This document shows, piece after piece, positions 45,035-57,345 of a stretch of DNA of 64,000 bases. Origin of the DNA: Tetrapyrgos nigripes (lineage: Eukaryota; Basidiomycota; Agaricomycetes; Agaricales; Campanellaceae); assembly GCA_013368315.1 (NCBI GenBank), contig JAACJM010000039.1, positions 62,001 through 126,000 of the forward strand. The letters run 5' to 3'. How positions within the stretch are numbered: position 1 is the stretch's first letter; every line of letters begins with the position of its first letter. The position numbers and the translations under genes were made by a program. A model generated the notes under the pieces. That model was given only the letters and a program-made list of their open reading frames with translations. It made no database searches and was not told where the DNA came from.

Positions 45035-47781
45035 ATGGACCCTACCTCTCAAGCCAACTATGATCAAATCGCAACGGAACACATATTACTCAAATGGAAC
45101 ATCGATTTTGAACACAAAGTCGTCTCTGGAACAGCCACCCACGATTTGAAGGTCCTGCAGGATAATGTCGGTGAAGTGATGTTCGTGTGTTTCTCAAATT
45201 AATATTTCTCTTACCCTGATCGTATTCTGACCGGCCATACTGTCTAGCTTTGATACGTTGGATCTGGATATACACAGTGCCAGCGTTGAAGGATCTTCTG
45301 TAACTGTCAGTCCCCTTTGTCGGAAATTCCTCGCCTTGCCGCCTGACAAGTTGGCAGTATGCAATCAAGGACAGACATCCGATAATGGGCTCAGCCCTTC
45401 ACATACCACTCCCATCTGGATTACAGTCGGGGTCGACGATCAAAATAACTGTTGACTACAAAACAACCAAGGATTGCGTTGCTCTTCAGTGGCTTGATAA
45501 ACAGTGCGTGGTCGATTCTTGGAGAGGAAGCGGTGAAGGCTGATTATACCTGCATATAATTCAAGGCAAACCCAAGGAAAGCAGTTTCCCTACTTGTTCA
45601 GCCAATGCCAACCGATATATGCTCGAGCGATGACGCCGGTACGTTTCTTCTTTCTGTTGTCAGTTTCGCAACTCATTGACGTTACCTACAGGTAATGGAC
45701 TCACCGTCGGTCAAGATCGTTCGTCAATCACTGCAAAATCACTGTCTATCCATTCTCACGAACCTTCTACCAGAAATACACTGCAGAAGTAACTTCGATT
45801 CTTCCAGCTCTAATGTCTGCAATTCGCCAGTCTCCACCTTCAGACGGTCCTGCTCATGACGGAAAGGTCATTGGCAAAGACGCTGTGACCTATGTCTATC
45901 ATCAGGTTGATTTTGACTCGGCTCTTTGTGAATTAGAAGTCTAACGCATCTTAAGCCCATTCCAATCCCCTCCTATCTGATTGCTCTCGCGTCTGGAAAT
46001 GTTGTGTACCGGTCATTTGCTCGTTATGAAGACAAGGAGTGGAAGAGCGGTATTTGGGCGGAACCTGAGCTTATTGATGCAGCGTACTGGGAGTTCAGTG
46101 AAGACACTGCCAGGTAATTCCTCCGGTGTACAGCGCATGCTTCGTAAACTCACGCATACACGGTCAGATTCCTGGCGATGGATGAGAAACTCGTCGTTCC
46201 CTACAAATTTGGAGTCTATGATGTACTGGTTCTCCCGCCATCGTTCCCATATGGTGGAATGGTGTGTTTTGATTTTCATTTCGCGCTCTGTCCGTTGTTC
46301 ACGTTGGCATCTCACAGGAAAACGCTTGTCTAACGTTTGTGACTCCAAGTAAGCGTCCACTCTCTCATTCATTCACATTTCTAATCAGCCTGTTATCAGC
46401 TCTCTTAACTGGAGATCGCACTCTAGTCGATGTCATTGCACATGAAATTACCCATTCTTACTTTGGCAACGGTGTAACGTGAGTACATCCCGTTCTTGGT
46501 ATTTTTGTTCTTGCTTAACGAACATTGTTCAGCCATGCACACGCGTGTCATTTCTGGTTGAACGAAGGATGGACAACGTATATGGAGAGACTGTTGCTGG
46601 AAGTCATACATTCGCCTGCACATCGTGGATTTTCGTTTTCTATCGGTTACAAAGGCCTAGTAGATGATTTGCAGGAATACGCTGAGCATCCAAAGTATCA
46701 GAGGCTGGTAATTGACTATGCCAAAGGAGAAAATCCAGATGATGCGTACAGTAAGGATTCCAGCTCAGCAGGTCAAGACTGACTTACTTATGGCGATTTT
46801 AGGTCGTATACCGTATGACAAAGGCGCAAATCTCATTCTTCACATTGGTAGGTGCAGTAGATATCTCTGGATGTATCGAGCTGACCTCGTCGTTCAATAA
46901 CAGAGAGAACTCTCGGCGGCTTGGACGTCTTCCTCCCTTACGTGCGGAATTACGTCGAAACCTTCATGGGCAAGAGTATTACCACCCAGCAGTGGAAGGA
47001 CCATCTATATGAGTACTATACCACGCATGGCGGTGAAGAGAAGATCAAAGCCCTTAACAGTATTGATTGGAATGTGAGCATATGCACAAAACAATGACCG
47101 AGAATGCTCATGACTTATCTGTCTTCTTAGGCTTGGTTCTACGGTGAAGGAACCTCACTCCCCGTAAAGATGGAGTACGATACTTCGCTCGCGAAAGCAG
47201 CTTACGAACTCGCAACACGCTGGGATGCATCTCGTTCCACAGATGTCTCCAAGCTTGAATTCAAGGAAAATGATCTAGATAGTTTTGACTCTAATCAGAA
47301 AGGTGAATGCAAACTCCAGGTCATACTCGTGTCCTGTTCTCATGAAGCTTCCTAGTTGCATTCCTGGAGAAGCTCCAATCATACAAACCACTTCCATCGT
47401 CACATATTGAGCACCTAGCAAACTTATACAAAGTTTCCTCCACCTCTAACGCTGAAATCCGTCTTCGTTTCTATCAATTCTCTCTGGCTGACCCTTCCAC
47501 GTCTGTTGCCCAGAAATACGCCGAGGAAGCTTCTCGATGGATCATCGGGGATGGTAGTGGAATGGTTGTTGGTCGGATGAAATTCTGCAGGGACATTTTT
47601 AGGGCGGTTTTTAAAGTGGATAAGAAATTAGCGGTTGATGCGTTTTTGAAGGAGAAGAATTCTTTCCATCCCATTGCGAGGAGGCTGATCGAGAAGGTAT
47701 GGAGACGTTTGGTTTTCTTGAGCGTAAAATGAGTGCTTATGATTCATGGATACAACACAGGATCTGCAATTGGCCAACTGA
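45035..47781 (+). CDS. LTA4H: Leukotriene-A4-hydrolase-type M1 zinc aminopeptidase
   Basis: Cytosolic M1-family metallopeptidase that removes N-terminal residues and, in the LTA4H subfamily, has epoxide-hydrolase activity. ATG 45035 is in a good context (ACCAATGG). Family blocks in order: [18 protein letters not shown] (about 45590), [21 protein letters not shown], the exopeptidase motif GGMEN split by an intron near 46262-46318, and the zinc site HEITH with the third ligand in NEGW exactly 18 residues after the second His (about 46440-46570), then the active-site tyrosine region [19 protein letters not shown] and the helical C-terminal domain. About 14 short introns all keep phase. The last exon is probably 47761-47781 (DLQLAN, TGA) after an intron at 47697-47760; without that splice the frame would end at 47732. 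No lesion was found. Its last codons lie inside the tandem-duplicated block shared with the MFS region. Confidence 0.88.
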
Positions 47782-48031
47782 TAATCAGGGCATGTGGGTA
47801 GTGAAGTACATATCAATGTGTAAAATACAAAGTGGACCGCAGGACAGGAACTTTTCAAATTCTGTGAACCTAGTGGGAACAGTTGCTCGGGAGTTTTCAC
47901 GGAACCATCCACAGATTATGCAGCAGGCAGGCATTGGGGCCCTGGCAGTCTACAGAAAAGCTGTTCAGTACTTGCCAACCCTGAGCAACGAAAACCACAC
48001 AGACCGGCGTGCTGGTTACTGCAGGAAATGA

Positions 48032-49631
48032 CTACCTAGCTTGAGAAGGAAGACAACCTTGCACCCCATCCTCCAGGCGCTTAGCTCTACCCTTGTGGCC
48101 GAACCGATACTGGTACCAAACCAGAGGCACACACAGTATTGTGATACCAGACAGTGTCGTAAAAGTCCACCCAACGCTCATCGCGCGAATCATCAACTCA
48201 ATCGTTGACGACCCAACTGCACCAAGGAGGCAGCGTACGAGATTGATGCTAGCACTCGACGTAGATGCTGACTCTTCGAACAAATCGACCATGAGAGTTG
48301 CTAGTGGAGGGTTGTGCATATCAGAATACGTTCATATGAAAGGGGTGGAAGACGGAGACTTACAATAGGTTGCAAGAATACAGCTATCGAAATATCCTAT
48401 CAAAAACGATAGAATAATCGAGACAGAGATGTGTACGTGAGCTTGGAGAACCCATCCGTACACAAGGATGCAGGTTATGAATGCTGGTAATTGTAGGAGA
48501 GCGAACGTAGTCGGGCATGTTCAATGACCAAATCACCCTTTCTAGCTTGTCGTTTGTAGTCGTGATCAAGGATCCGACCAATGGCTATGTCACCAATCAA
48601 TGCACCCATACCGTTGGCCAGGTAAGTAAGACCAATTTTGGCTTCAGACAGTCCGTATCGGCTCGAATAGATGGTCGAGGTGGCAACCATGTTGTCTTGC
48701 CAGACAGTATAGGCTATCCCGGTAAAAATCAGAGCACATAAAACATCGGGATATTTCATGATACGGAGCGGACCAAAGAAGTCCAGTTTGGGTGCATGGG
48801 CAGGTAACTGTTGGGATTGAGAACCTTCTCGGAGCTCACAACCATCACCGTCGTCTGCAAGCCATGACAATCCGAAAGGCGGCTGAACGTATCTCGGAGG
48901 TTTCCAACCACGCCCACTCCTCACGAAATGGAGGGTCTCGGGAAGGACCAAGAAGACGATAAGGAAACTGGAGACGGAAATAGCCAAGAGGAAATAGAAG
49001 ATTCCATGCCAACTCGCGTACTGAGCAAGGAGTCCTCCAAAAACCGGGCCAAACGCCGTGCCTACGCTGACACCAGCGCTGTAGAGTCCTATGTACCCTC
49101 CACGGACGTTGATTGGAGCAATGTCCCGTATGACCCCTGCACCAAGGGCACGTGTAGACGAGCAGCCCGTCGCATGCAGCGCTCTAAGAGCAAGAACTAC
49201 CGCAAAGGAATCTGTTAAACATAGTCCAATACTGGACCCAACAGTGATCAAAAGTGTCACCAGATAAATGACGCGATGTCCATAAAAATCGCTCAAGGAG
49301 CCCCAGATGGACGGGGTGATGCCTTGAAAAATGAGGTAGGTGGTGACGGTCAGATTGACGTCGGATATGGAGACACCAAGCGCGTCTGCGATTGCAGGAA
49401 GTGCTGGTGTGTACATGAGAGAACTGAGTGGGCTGACCATGCCAGAGAAACAAACGACAGCGAGGATAACAGCCCGCTGGCGAGGAGAAAAGCAAGAGAA
49501 AAGTCGAATCTAGCGCTACCTGCGTTGGAACTGGCAGGCGCATTGACGTCCTCGACAGCGATCGAGGGAAGTTTTTCCTTCTCTTCACCAACTTGGGCTT
49601 GTTCTGCATGTGCTGGGTTGACTGCAGGCAT
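48032..49631 (-). pseudogene. MFS drug:H+ antiporter (DHA1/QDR-like), copy A, two frameshifts
   Basis: Minus-strand 12-helix major facilitator transporter of the drug:proton antiporter-1 type. Marks: FSPRQRAVILAVVCFSG before helix 1, LYTPALPAIADAL-like helix 1-2 region, GSLSDFYGHRV (motif A, loop 2-3), ARALGAGVIRDIAP and RGGYIGLYSAG (motif C region), then PETLHFVRSGRGW in the central loop. An intron lies at 48301-48363. It starts at the CAT of 49629-49631. An 11-bp tandem insertion (TTGCTTTTCTC) near 49490 shifts the frame before helix 1, and one base is missing near 48490 (LSYN|VPAFIT), ending the frame with YQHS. Neither lesion can be removed as an intron. Copy B lacks both, so they arose after duplication. 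Confidence 0.8.
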
Positions 49632-49905
49632 CGGTCAAGGAGAATAAGGTACTCTGAACCATGTTGGAGCACATTTTTAGGTCGGATCCCATTCGAAGTC
49701 CCAGGACGGAAAGTACGAGTCCCCGGTTGGGCCAAGAATTAGACGGCCGCGAGATTGAAGAAACTTGTTCTGCATGCTTTGGGTTGACTGAAGGCATCGG
49801 TCAAGGAGAACACAAGGCACTCTGAACACATTTCTAGGTCTCACTCGCAGTCCAGACGAAAAGTACGAGTCCCCGTTGGGTCAAGAATTAGACGGCCGTG
49901 AGAAA
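49606..49905. repeat. Tandem duplication of the MFS start/leader region, period about 165 bp
   Basis: CTTGTTCTGCATG...GGGTTGACTG.AGGCATCGGTCAAGGAGAA...GAAAGTACGAGTCCCC...AAGAATTAGACGGCCG occurs from about 49606 and again from about 49769. The second unit carries a further ATG-containing N-terminal sequence (CAT at 49795-49797, MPSVNPKHAEQV) that is not joined to a transporter. 49906-50010 holds nothing recognised. Confidence 0.8.
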
Positions 49906-50290
49906 AGCTAGTACTACCTCCAACTCAATTACGGCCATCATCCTCCCCACCATGCGATTGACCTGCATTCTCCAGTGCGTTGTACCTCCGCGTAGACTAT
50001 CTACAATTTTCCAACTGATAATCAGGGCATGTGGGTAGTAAAGTACATATCAACGTGTAAAATACAAAGGGGACTGCAGGACAGGAACTTTTCAAATTCT
50101 CTGAACTTCCTAGTACCAGTGCGAACAGTTGCTCGGGAATTTTCGTGATACCATCCGAGACTGATTGGAGCGGCTTGGCAGTCTACAGAAAATCTGTTCA
50201 GCGCTTTGCCAGCGAAAATCACACAGACCGACGTACCAGTTCATACATGAGCACCGGCTAGTTCACAGAAATTTAACATGAGTAGCTAGC

Positions 50291-51880
50291 TTATGAAGGA
50301 AGACCTCCTTGCACGCCATCCTCCAGGCGCCTAGCTCTACCCCTATAGCCGAACCGATACTGGTACCAAACTAGAGGTATACCCAGCATCATGATACCAG
50401 ACAATGTAGTAAAAGTCCACCCGATACCCATCGCGCGAATCATCAAATCGATAGTTGACGACCCAACTGCACCAAGAAGGCAGCGCACAAGGTTTATGCT
50501 CGCACTCGACGTAGATGCTGCCTCCTCAAACAAATCAACCATGAGAGTTGCTAGAGGGTAACGGATATCAGAATATGTTCATCTGAAAGCTTGGGGGACG
50601 GAGACTCACAATAGGTTGCAAGAATACAGCTATCAAAATATCCTATCAGAAATGATAGAATGATCGGCACAGATATGTGTACGTGAGCTTGGAAGATCCA
50701 TCCATACACCAGGTTGAGAGTTATGAAAGCTGGCACGTTATAGGAGAGCGAGAGCATTCGAGCATGCTCAATGGCCAAATCACCCTTCCCAGCCTGTCGT
50801 TTGTAGTCGTGATCAAGGATCCGGCCAATGGCGATGTCACCAATCAATGCACCCGCACCGTCGGCCAGGTAAGTAAGACTAATCTTGGCTTCAGACAGTC
50901 CGTATCGGCTCGAATAGATGGCCGAGGTGGCAATCACGTTATCTTGCCAGACAGTGTAGGCTATCCCGGTAAAAATCAAAGCACAGAGAACATCGAGATA
51001 TTTCATGATACGGAGCGGACCGAGGAAGTCCAATCTGCGCGGCTGAGCATACAACAGTACGAAGTGGCTCCGAGGGCCCTCTTCACAATGTTGACTGTCA
51101 GGGGAAAACCATGATAATCCGAAAGGCGGCTGAAGGTACCTCGGAGGCCTCCAACCACGACCACTCCTCACAAAATGGTGGGTTTCAGGAAGGATGAAGA
51201 AGACGAGCAGAAACCTGGAGACGGAAAGGGCCAAAAGGAAATAGAAGATTCCATGCCAACCTGAGTACCGGGCGAGGAGTCCTCCAAACACTGGGCCAGA
51301 CGACGTGCCGACGTGGACGCCAGCGCTATAAAGCCCTATATACCCTCCACGGATACTGGCTGGAGCGACGTCTCGGATCCGGGATGACCCCTGCACCAAG
51401 GGCACGCGCAGATGAGCACCCCGTCGCGTGTAATGCTCTGAGAACAAGAACTACCGCGAACGAGTCTGCTAAACAGAGTCCGATACTAGACCCAACGGTG
51501 ATCAAAAGTGTCGCTAGATAGATAATGCGACGTCCATAGAAATCGCTCAAGGAGCCACAGATAGATGGGGTGATGCCTTGGAATACGAGATAGATGGTGA
51601 CGGTCAAGTTGACATAGGATATGGAGACACCAAGCGCGTCTGCGATTGTAGGAAGTGCTGGTGTATACATGAGAGAGCTGAGTGGGCTGACCATGCCAGA
51701 GAAACAAACGACGGCGAGAATGACGGCTCGCTGACGGGGAGAGAAGTTCAATCTAGCATCATTGGTAGTGGCAGGAGCGCTGGTTTCGTGCTCGACAGTG
51801 ATCAAGGCGATTGAGGGAGGTTTTTCGGTTTTCTCGCCAGGTTGGGCTGGTTCTTGGGGTAGGGCGTTGACTGAAGATAT
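50291..51880 (-). pseudogene. MFS drug:H+ antiporter (DHA1/QDR-like), copy B, start lost and frameshifted
   Basis: Tandem paralogue of copy A with the same motifs (SPRQRAVILAVVCFSG, GSLSDFYGRRI, RGGYIGLYSAG, PETHHFVRSGRGW, RILDHDYKRQ) and an intron before MVDLFEEAAS. Compared with copy A, a 7-bp insertion (CCGGATC on the coding strand) near 51378 changes GVIRDVAP to GVIPDPRRRSS and breaks the frame, and the start codon aligned with copy A is ATA (51878-51880, read on the minus strand). The rest is open through LVYGWIFQAHVHISV and the last helices to the stop at 50291. The two copies therefore carry different disabling changes. Confidence 0.8.
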
Positions 51881-52246
51881 CAGTCAGGGAAGACAGGGCA
51901 CTTCAGACCATACTGTGACCCATCTTTCATGTTGCTCCAGGCACTGAGACAGTAGGATATAATGGCTGTGAGAGCAAGCTGACTCCGGAACGACCACCCT
52001 GGCAAGAAGTCTAGATGCAGGAGCGAGTTAAGACTGACGGTGTACAACTTGAGCGCTTGAGCGTCGAGCGCCGAGCTTTACTCGGTCCTGCCCACCTTGA
52101 CGTTCCCCCTTTCGACACAGGTAAAAAGAAGCCCACTTACACAACACCAGTCACCTTCGAAATGCCTAAATTCTAATTACGAGTCCTATTTATAGGACGA
52201 ATGGCGTATCCAGGGAAAATGTATCCTTTTCTGTCAGCACGGCAGA
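51881..52246. other. Intergenic; no recognised gene
   Basis: Sequence upstream of MFS copy B up to the hAT element. No supported frame or motif. Confidence 0.4.
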
Positions 52247-53792
52247 CTCGGCACTAGTGATGTAAATGGTCGGCTATGGTCCGCTCCGGCTCGGCTCTTT
52301 GTCAGAGCCGGTAAAATCGACTCGACTCCGACTCTAGCCGTTTACATCTGGAACCACTGTTTGGCTACAGTAGGACATGTTTTCCTACGCGCAGCTATGT
52401 AGCTCGAGTACTCGGGTAGAACTGCGTAGGACCATGTAGATGCAGCGCAAGAAACCCACATGGCCCTTACAGCACAAATGGGGTAAGTCCCTGAGAGTTC
52501 AGATGCGAGCATTGGACCGTGACATCGCTTCCCAGCTTCTGAGATGTTAGCGTGACTTTAGATGCCTAATGGAGCGTGGCGCATCAGCTAATAGCGCAAG
52601 TCGGTTGGTTTACCAAGCGATGGGACTTGGATGGACTTGAAGTTCCCCGTCAGCACCAGTCTCAAGGTGGAAACATTGAGTAAGCATCCGGCTACATAAA
52701 AGGCTGCCAGCTGGCAGTCGGTAAGCAGAAGTCATCTTTTCCCTCCACCACCATCTTCCTCCATTCCCCTCCCTGCCCAAATCCAATTGTGAGTGCTGGA
52801 CTGTCTGATCTCAAAGTCCTCAATGTGGTAAGTTGGCTTCAAGTTGGCCTCTTCAACGGTTTCATCCTCACCTTTGCAACTGACTTCAACGTTGTTTCCT
52901 CGTCAGACTTGGAGTTGGCTAAACCTCTAGAACAGTAAGTTGTTTCCTCTGATCTCATAGCCTCCCTAGCAGCCCTACTCTTCCACTGTATGTACTTAGA
53001 CTTAGTTACATATTCCGGATCCTCGCTTGTATGTTACTAGAATAATATAGGTTTAGTTACTTATGCATAATACATAAGTTCTATGTGGCAATTCTATGGA
53101 AATAGCAAGAACAAGAAGGGAGTGAAGAGCGGACAATGGTCTGACAGTGAATACACTGTCTCAGGGTCTCTTTCAGGGTCTTTCAGGGTCCATCTATCAG
53201 AATCTTGGGTGATCAGTGTAGCTCGCATGGTCGGTAAACTGAGCACATAGCACTACATAGCTTTATGTAGAAGGGGGGGTACATACGCGAATACGCGGCG
53301 TAGCCGACCTACATAGTGCCATGTAGCACCTTTGCAAGTTCCAGATGTAGAGTCGGTGAAATCCAATCGTCTACGGAAAAAAGCAAACTATTGCTACCTA
53401 CAAAGCTGAAAGGCTATCTCAAGTCCGTAAATAGTATATATGAGTAATTTAAAGTAGTTTTACCTGTGTATTTTACGAATCACAAGAATGTTTGCAAAAT
53501 GAGGTGTAAGCGAGGTCGTGGGAACATGCCAAGGATGACATGACGAGGTTCGACAACTTCAATTTCCAACAAGGCTGACAGGCTCCAGCCATCTTCATAA
53601 GGGAAGTGAGGAAGCCAATGCTTGTTGGCATCTCTGAAATGGAACTCTGACTGCTCCACACAGACAAAATTTTTGACCTACCCTAGATGACTCGAGCTGC
53701 GAGCCAGTCAGAGCCGAGCCACGGCTCTAATATCGGCTCGGCTCATCAGCTAGCCGCTGTTGAGTCGGACCGTTTACAACACTACTCAGCAC
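52247..53792. mobile_element. Non-autonomous hAT element (1530 bp) with 8-bp target duplication
   Basis: Element 52255-53784 begins TAGTGATGTAAATGGTC and its far end read inward begins TAGTGTTGTAAACGGTC. The flanking octamers are CTCGGCAC and CTCAGCAC (7 of 8). Subterminal GGCTCGGCTC/GAGCCGAGCC repeats occur at both ends (52290-52345 and 53700-53760), typical of hAT elements. The interior has a TATA-like CATAAAAGG near 52695 followed by a pyrimidine-rich leader-like stretch but no transposase frame, so it is probably a deletion derivative. Confidence 0.82.
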
Positions 53793-54279
53793 CAAGAACC
53801 TTCTCCGTCAAGTTTTCGTCGAGCAACGAACCAGTCCAACATCTACCTCTTCAGAGTCAATAATTCAATTGCTTTTTGGGCAATGGAATGAAGACTCATA
53901 CGTGTCTCTGTATACAGTGGCCTGCATCGACATATTTTCTATTGCGCCCATCTTGCTGCCTGGCAGCGTTCACACCAAAAACGCCAACCTATCCACTCAA
54001 GCTGCCAGGATCGTACAACGAGATACTGAGTATGCGCAGTGGATTGAAGCTGTTTTGAATTCGTGCGTGCATTCTAAACTTTAAAGTCAGTGCTAGAAGA
54101 CAGTCAGCTGAACTAAGCACACTAATCTGTTCAGACGTTGTCATTGCAGCCTTTTCATTGTTTCTTCCAGCATCTCTGTTCCCTGTCCCTTTTCTTTAAC
54201 ACAATTCACTCCTTTCTCCTTAAATACTGATAGGAGCCCCCAAAATGAACCATAACCATGTCGTTGTCTGACAAGGTCT
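53793..54279. other. No recognised gene; region where the NRPS 5' end is missing
   Basis: Only short frames. No condensation or early adenylation motif is found here, so whatever lay upstream of the first adenylation fragment is deleted or unrecognisable. Confidence 0.4.
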
Positions 54280-56110
54280 CTGACTGTTCAGTACCTGGAC
54301 GTTGCTACTACTGCCATGCAGCAGATTTTGCATGGAACCCGAGCTTTTCCCCCATCAGACCTTCCTTCCGTGTCTCCAAACCGGCTTTCCTCGGTCATCT
54401 TCACTTCTGGTTCCACCAGTGTCCCCAAAGCTGTCATGCTCCAGCATAGTTCTCTACTCAACTATACCCTATCCGATTATAAGCCTATCATTTAGGAGCC
54501 TCGTACGACAGTGATGGCTAGCGTCGCGTTTGACCTCTCTAGCGGCTAGTGAACGAAAAGTCCAGTTCAGTCTGGTTCAGCGCCAAATTTCTTGAACACT
54601 GAACTGGACCTTGCGTCCGGTCCAGAAATTCTCTGAACTTCAGACCGGACTTCACATCCGCTGAACTTCGGTCCAGTTCAAGTCCAAGTAAGGTTCGGAC
54701 GCGTCCGAACTTTTTCTGTCACTGAGATAGCCGAATGGATTTCTCTTACCAAGGTAGCAATGAGTTAGGTAGTTATCTGTATGCAAGTGAATGCTTCAAG
54801 GCCTGTTGATGACAAAAGACCAGCCAAAGCACAGAAAAGGAAGTATACAGAAACTGCTCTGCACTCCAGCCCAGAGAGGGATGTTTCTGCATCCATTACG
54901 TGCCCAAGTGTTCTACTAAAATACTCAAATTCAGAATGTAATTCTGCAGACATGAATACAGAGTGTCTATACATTGTGAGTGGTCGTCAAACATCGAAAA
55001 AATCAAGCCCTGACAACCAAATTCTGGTCAGAAATGCAGCACGTTCTGACACGTTCGGACGCGTCCAGATGCGTCCAGTAAATTTCAGAATTTGCTGGAC
55101 CGCGGACTGAACCTATGGTCCAGTTCACAAAATTCTTGAACTTTGAACCGGACTTTCCGTCCAGTCCAGTAAAGTTTGGTTCGGACCAAAGTCCGGGACC
55201 GGACTTTTTGTTCACTACTAGCGGCGAGATTTGGTATCCTCTTGCTCGTGGGGCAACCGTCATCTGCTATATGCGCGCTTATAATGCACAAATTGATGCA
55301 GAGCACCTGTCGTCGTTTTTAGAGACACAGCATATCAGTTCCTTCGATCCCTCCACAGCGATACTCAAGGCTCTCGTCAAAGCTGGCTTCTTCGAGAAAA
55401 ACCTGCCGTTCTTGCGTTCTGTCACTATGGGTGGTGAAGCTGCGTTCCTCAACTTTGTCAAACCCATTCTGAAGGCCAAACCAAATCTCATTCTGTCCAA
55501 TAACTACGGCCCCAGCGAGTCTACAATTGATGCGACTACATTTGTCCCCTCTTCCGAATACAATCAAGTCAACATCATTATTGGTCATCCCATGGACAAC
55601 ATTGGTGCATATGTGGTTGATAGTGAATTGAAGCCTGTTCCTTGGGGTGTTTGTGGGGAGCTCTTGCTAACTGGGAAGAGTCTTGCATGGGGATACCTGA
55701 ATAGGGAGGATTTGACGTCGGAAAGGTTCATTTGGTTTGGGGACAACCACTGCTTTGGGAATCTACGTGCTTATCGCACTGGAGATCTCGTTCGATGGAT
55801 GGCTACAGGCGAGTTGGAATTTGTACGCCGTGTGGAACATGGTCAAGTGAAGCTTCGTGGCAATCGGGTAGAACTTGGGGAAATCGAGCGTTTGATTGAG
55901 CAGCATCCATTGGTGATTTCTGCTGCTGCAGTTGTGGAGAAGGTGATGAACGTCTCGTCGCTTATTTTACAGCACACGGCAACCAGGTTCAGGGACTGCC
56001 AGAGGCTCTTAAAACCCAATTATGCAAACTCCTCCCTGCTTATATGATCCGTCTTTGATCGTACATCTTCCTGCTTTTCCTCTTGGTACTACCGGCAAAG
56101 TTGATCTCAA
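54280..56110 (+). pseudogene. NRPS adenylation domain A1, split by a hAT insertion
   Basis: Before the insertion: core motif A3 (FTSGSTSVPKA, 54400-54432; the usual G after ST is S), then a TAG at 54493. The frame SVAFDLSSG is cut at 54546 by the element and resumes exactly at GEIWYPLARG (55220), so AFD..SGEIW spans A4. After it come A5 (NNYGPSE, about 55500), A7/A8 (YRTGDLVRW, about 55775; GQVKLRGNRVELGEIE, about 55846) and the A10-like GTTGKVDLKYLK near 56085. Frame shifts of one base occur near 55945 and 56045. It would have activated one amino or aryl acid; the specificity code cannot be read safely. Confidence 0.85.
54539..55225. mobile_element. Non-autonomous hAT element (671 bp) in the NRPS adenylation exon
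   Basis: Element 54547-55217 starts TAGTGAACGAAAAGTCC and its far end read inward starts TAGTGAACAAAAAGTCC. The flanking octamers CTAGCGGC at 54539-54546 and 55218-55225 are identical. The subterminal regions are filled with GGTCCAGTTCA/GTCCGGACC-type repeats. The middle (about 54760-55010) is unrelated, noncoding sequence. Element plus one target copy adds 679 bp, not a multiple of three, so it disrupts the frame even if read through. Confidence 0.93.
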
Positions 56111-56134
56111 GTACCTCAAGTTGACCAAAAGCTC

Positions 56135-57345
56135 ATGAGCAGCGTCAAGTATTTGGATCAACACATGAAATCTACAAGCAGCGAGAGCCAGGACGTCGGT
56201 ACTTCTGACAAGCATTACAGTGACGAGGAATCTGTCGTCCTGGAAATCTTTGGCCGAGCTCTGGGCGTCACTCCGAGTACACTTAAACTCAACGATAATT
56301 TTTTCGACATTGGCGGACATTCATTCATTTCAACCCGGATTGTTGGCGCCGTCAGAAGTCATTTTGGTGTGTCCTTCAGCATCAAGGACTTTGTTGAGAA
56401 CGCTACAGTCGCAGGTGTGGTCGCTACCTTACCTCATTGTCACTCGCAAGCAGATATTCCTTTAAATCGACTCCCAGATTCTCAGGATCTTTTTCCTGCT
56501 TCTGATTTGCAGATCCGGATGTGGGTGGAGGAGGTGATGTACCCAGGTCTATCCAGGAATAACATCGGTTTTCCAGTGAAAGTTGAAGGGGAACTTAGAT
56601 GTTGATGCTCTCCAGAATGCATTTATCGCCCTCCTCTCCTGACATGAAGCCCTCAGCACAGTTCTAGAGATGCATGAACCAGACTTGTTTCAACGAATAC
56701 TTCCCGTTGATCAGTGTCCTCCCATTAGAGTCTTTGACTACCAGGTGTGTCTGTTCTCCTTCAAAGTTTGCCATGACTGAAGAATAGTTATTGCAGCTAT
56801 CTTCCCAAAGTACTCCATCAGAGTTTTACGAAGCTGAGCAGCATGTTCTTTCATTTTTAATGGATGATCAGTTGCGTCCTTTTGACTTGGGGAAAGACAT
56901 ACCCACACGCATAGCTATCGTCAGGATCTGCCCCGATCTTCATTTTGTCTCGATAGTCATTCATCATGTTTCCTCAGACGGATGGTCAGAGGGGTTGATC
57001 GACCAAGACCTGGCTGTTCTGTATAACTCGTTCCTCGCTGGAGTGGAGCCAGCTCTTGATCCCCTTCCATTTCATTATTGCAACTATTCTATCTGGCGAA
57101 AGCAGAAGATTCAGGGCAATTCCTTAGCATCTCAACTGGAGTACTGGTCCAAGCAATTGGAAGGGGCACGCCTGTTGGAGCTGTTCACAGATTATCAACG
57201 TCCGCTGAAGCTCGGTGGTCGGGCAGCTGAGCACTCTTTCAGAATCGAAGTTGCTTTTGTAGAATCTATGCGTTCTCTGGCAGTCGTTCATTGGACTTCA
57301 CTCTATGTTTGCTTGCTGCTTTCTGTGCTACGGTCTATCAGATGA
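56135..57345 (+). pseudogene. NRPS carrier (T1) and condensation (C) domains
   Basis: T1 has the phosphopantetheine site DNFFDIGGHSF (serine near 56320). The C domain starts at LQIRMWVEEVMYPG; one extra base near 56597 shifts GEL-DVDALQNAF, and a TGA at 56640 sits where LLSRHEALST is expected (CGA to TGA). A 43-bp intron lies at 56745-56787. The catalytic HHxxxDG motif is intact as HHVSSDG (about 56960-56985). After LEYWSKQLEGARLLEL and AEHSF the frame shifts once more near 57285 and reads [21 protein letters not shown] up to about 57362, where homology jumps into the end of an adenylation domain. Confidence 0.85.

Larger units (their letters stand above)
47774..51880. repeat. Tandem duplication carrying the MFS gene (units from 47774 and 50011)
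   Basis: CCAACTGATAATCAGGGCAT at 47774 recurs at 50011, and similarity continues through the 3' flanks, both MFS coding regions and into the leaders, ending at about 49750-49900 and 51880-51900. Each unit is roughly 2 kb. Unit A starts within the last codons of the aminopeptidase gene, so the duplication endpoint is in or next to that gene. Confidence 0.85.
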
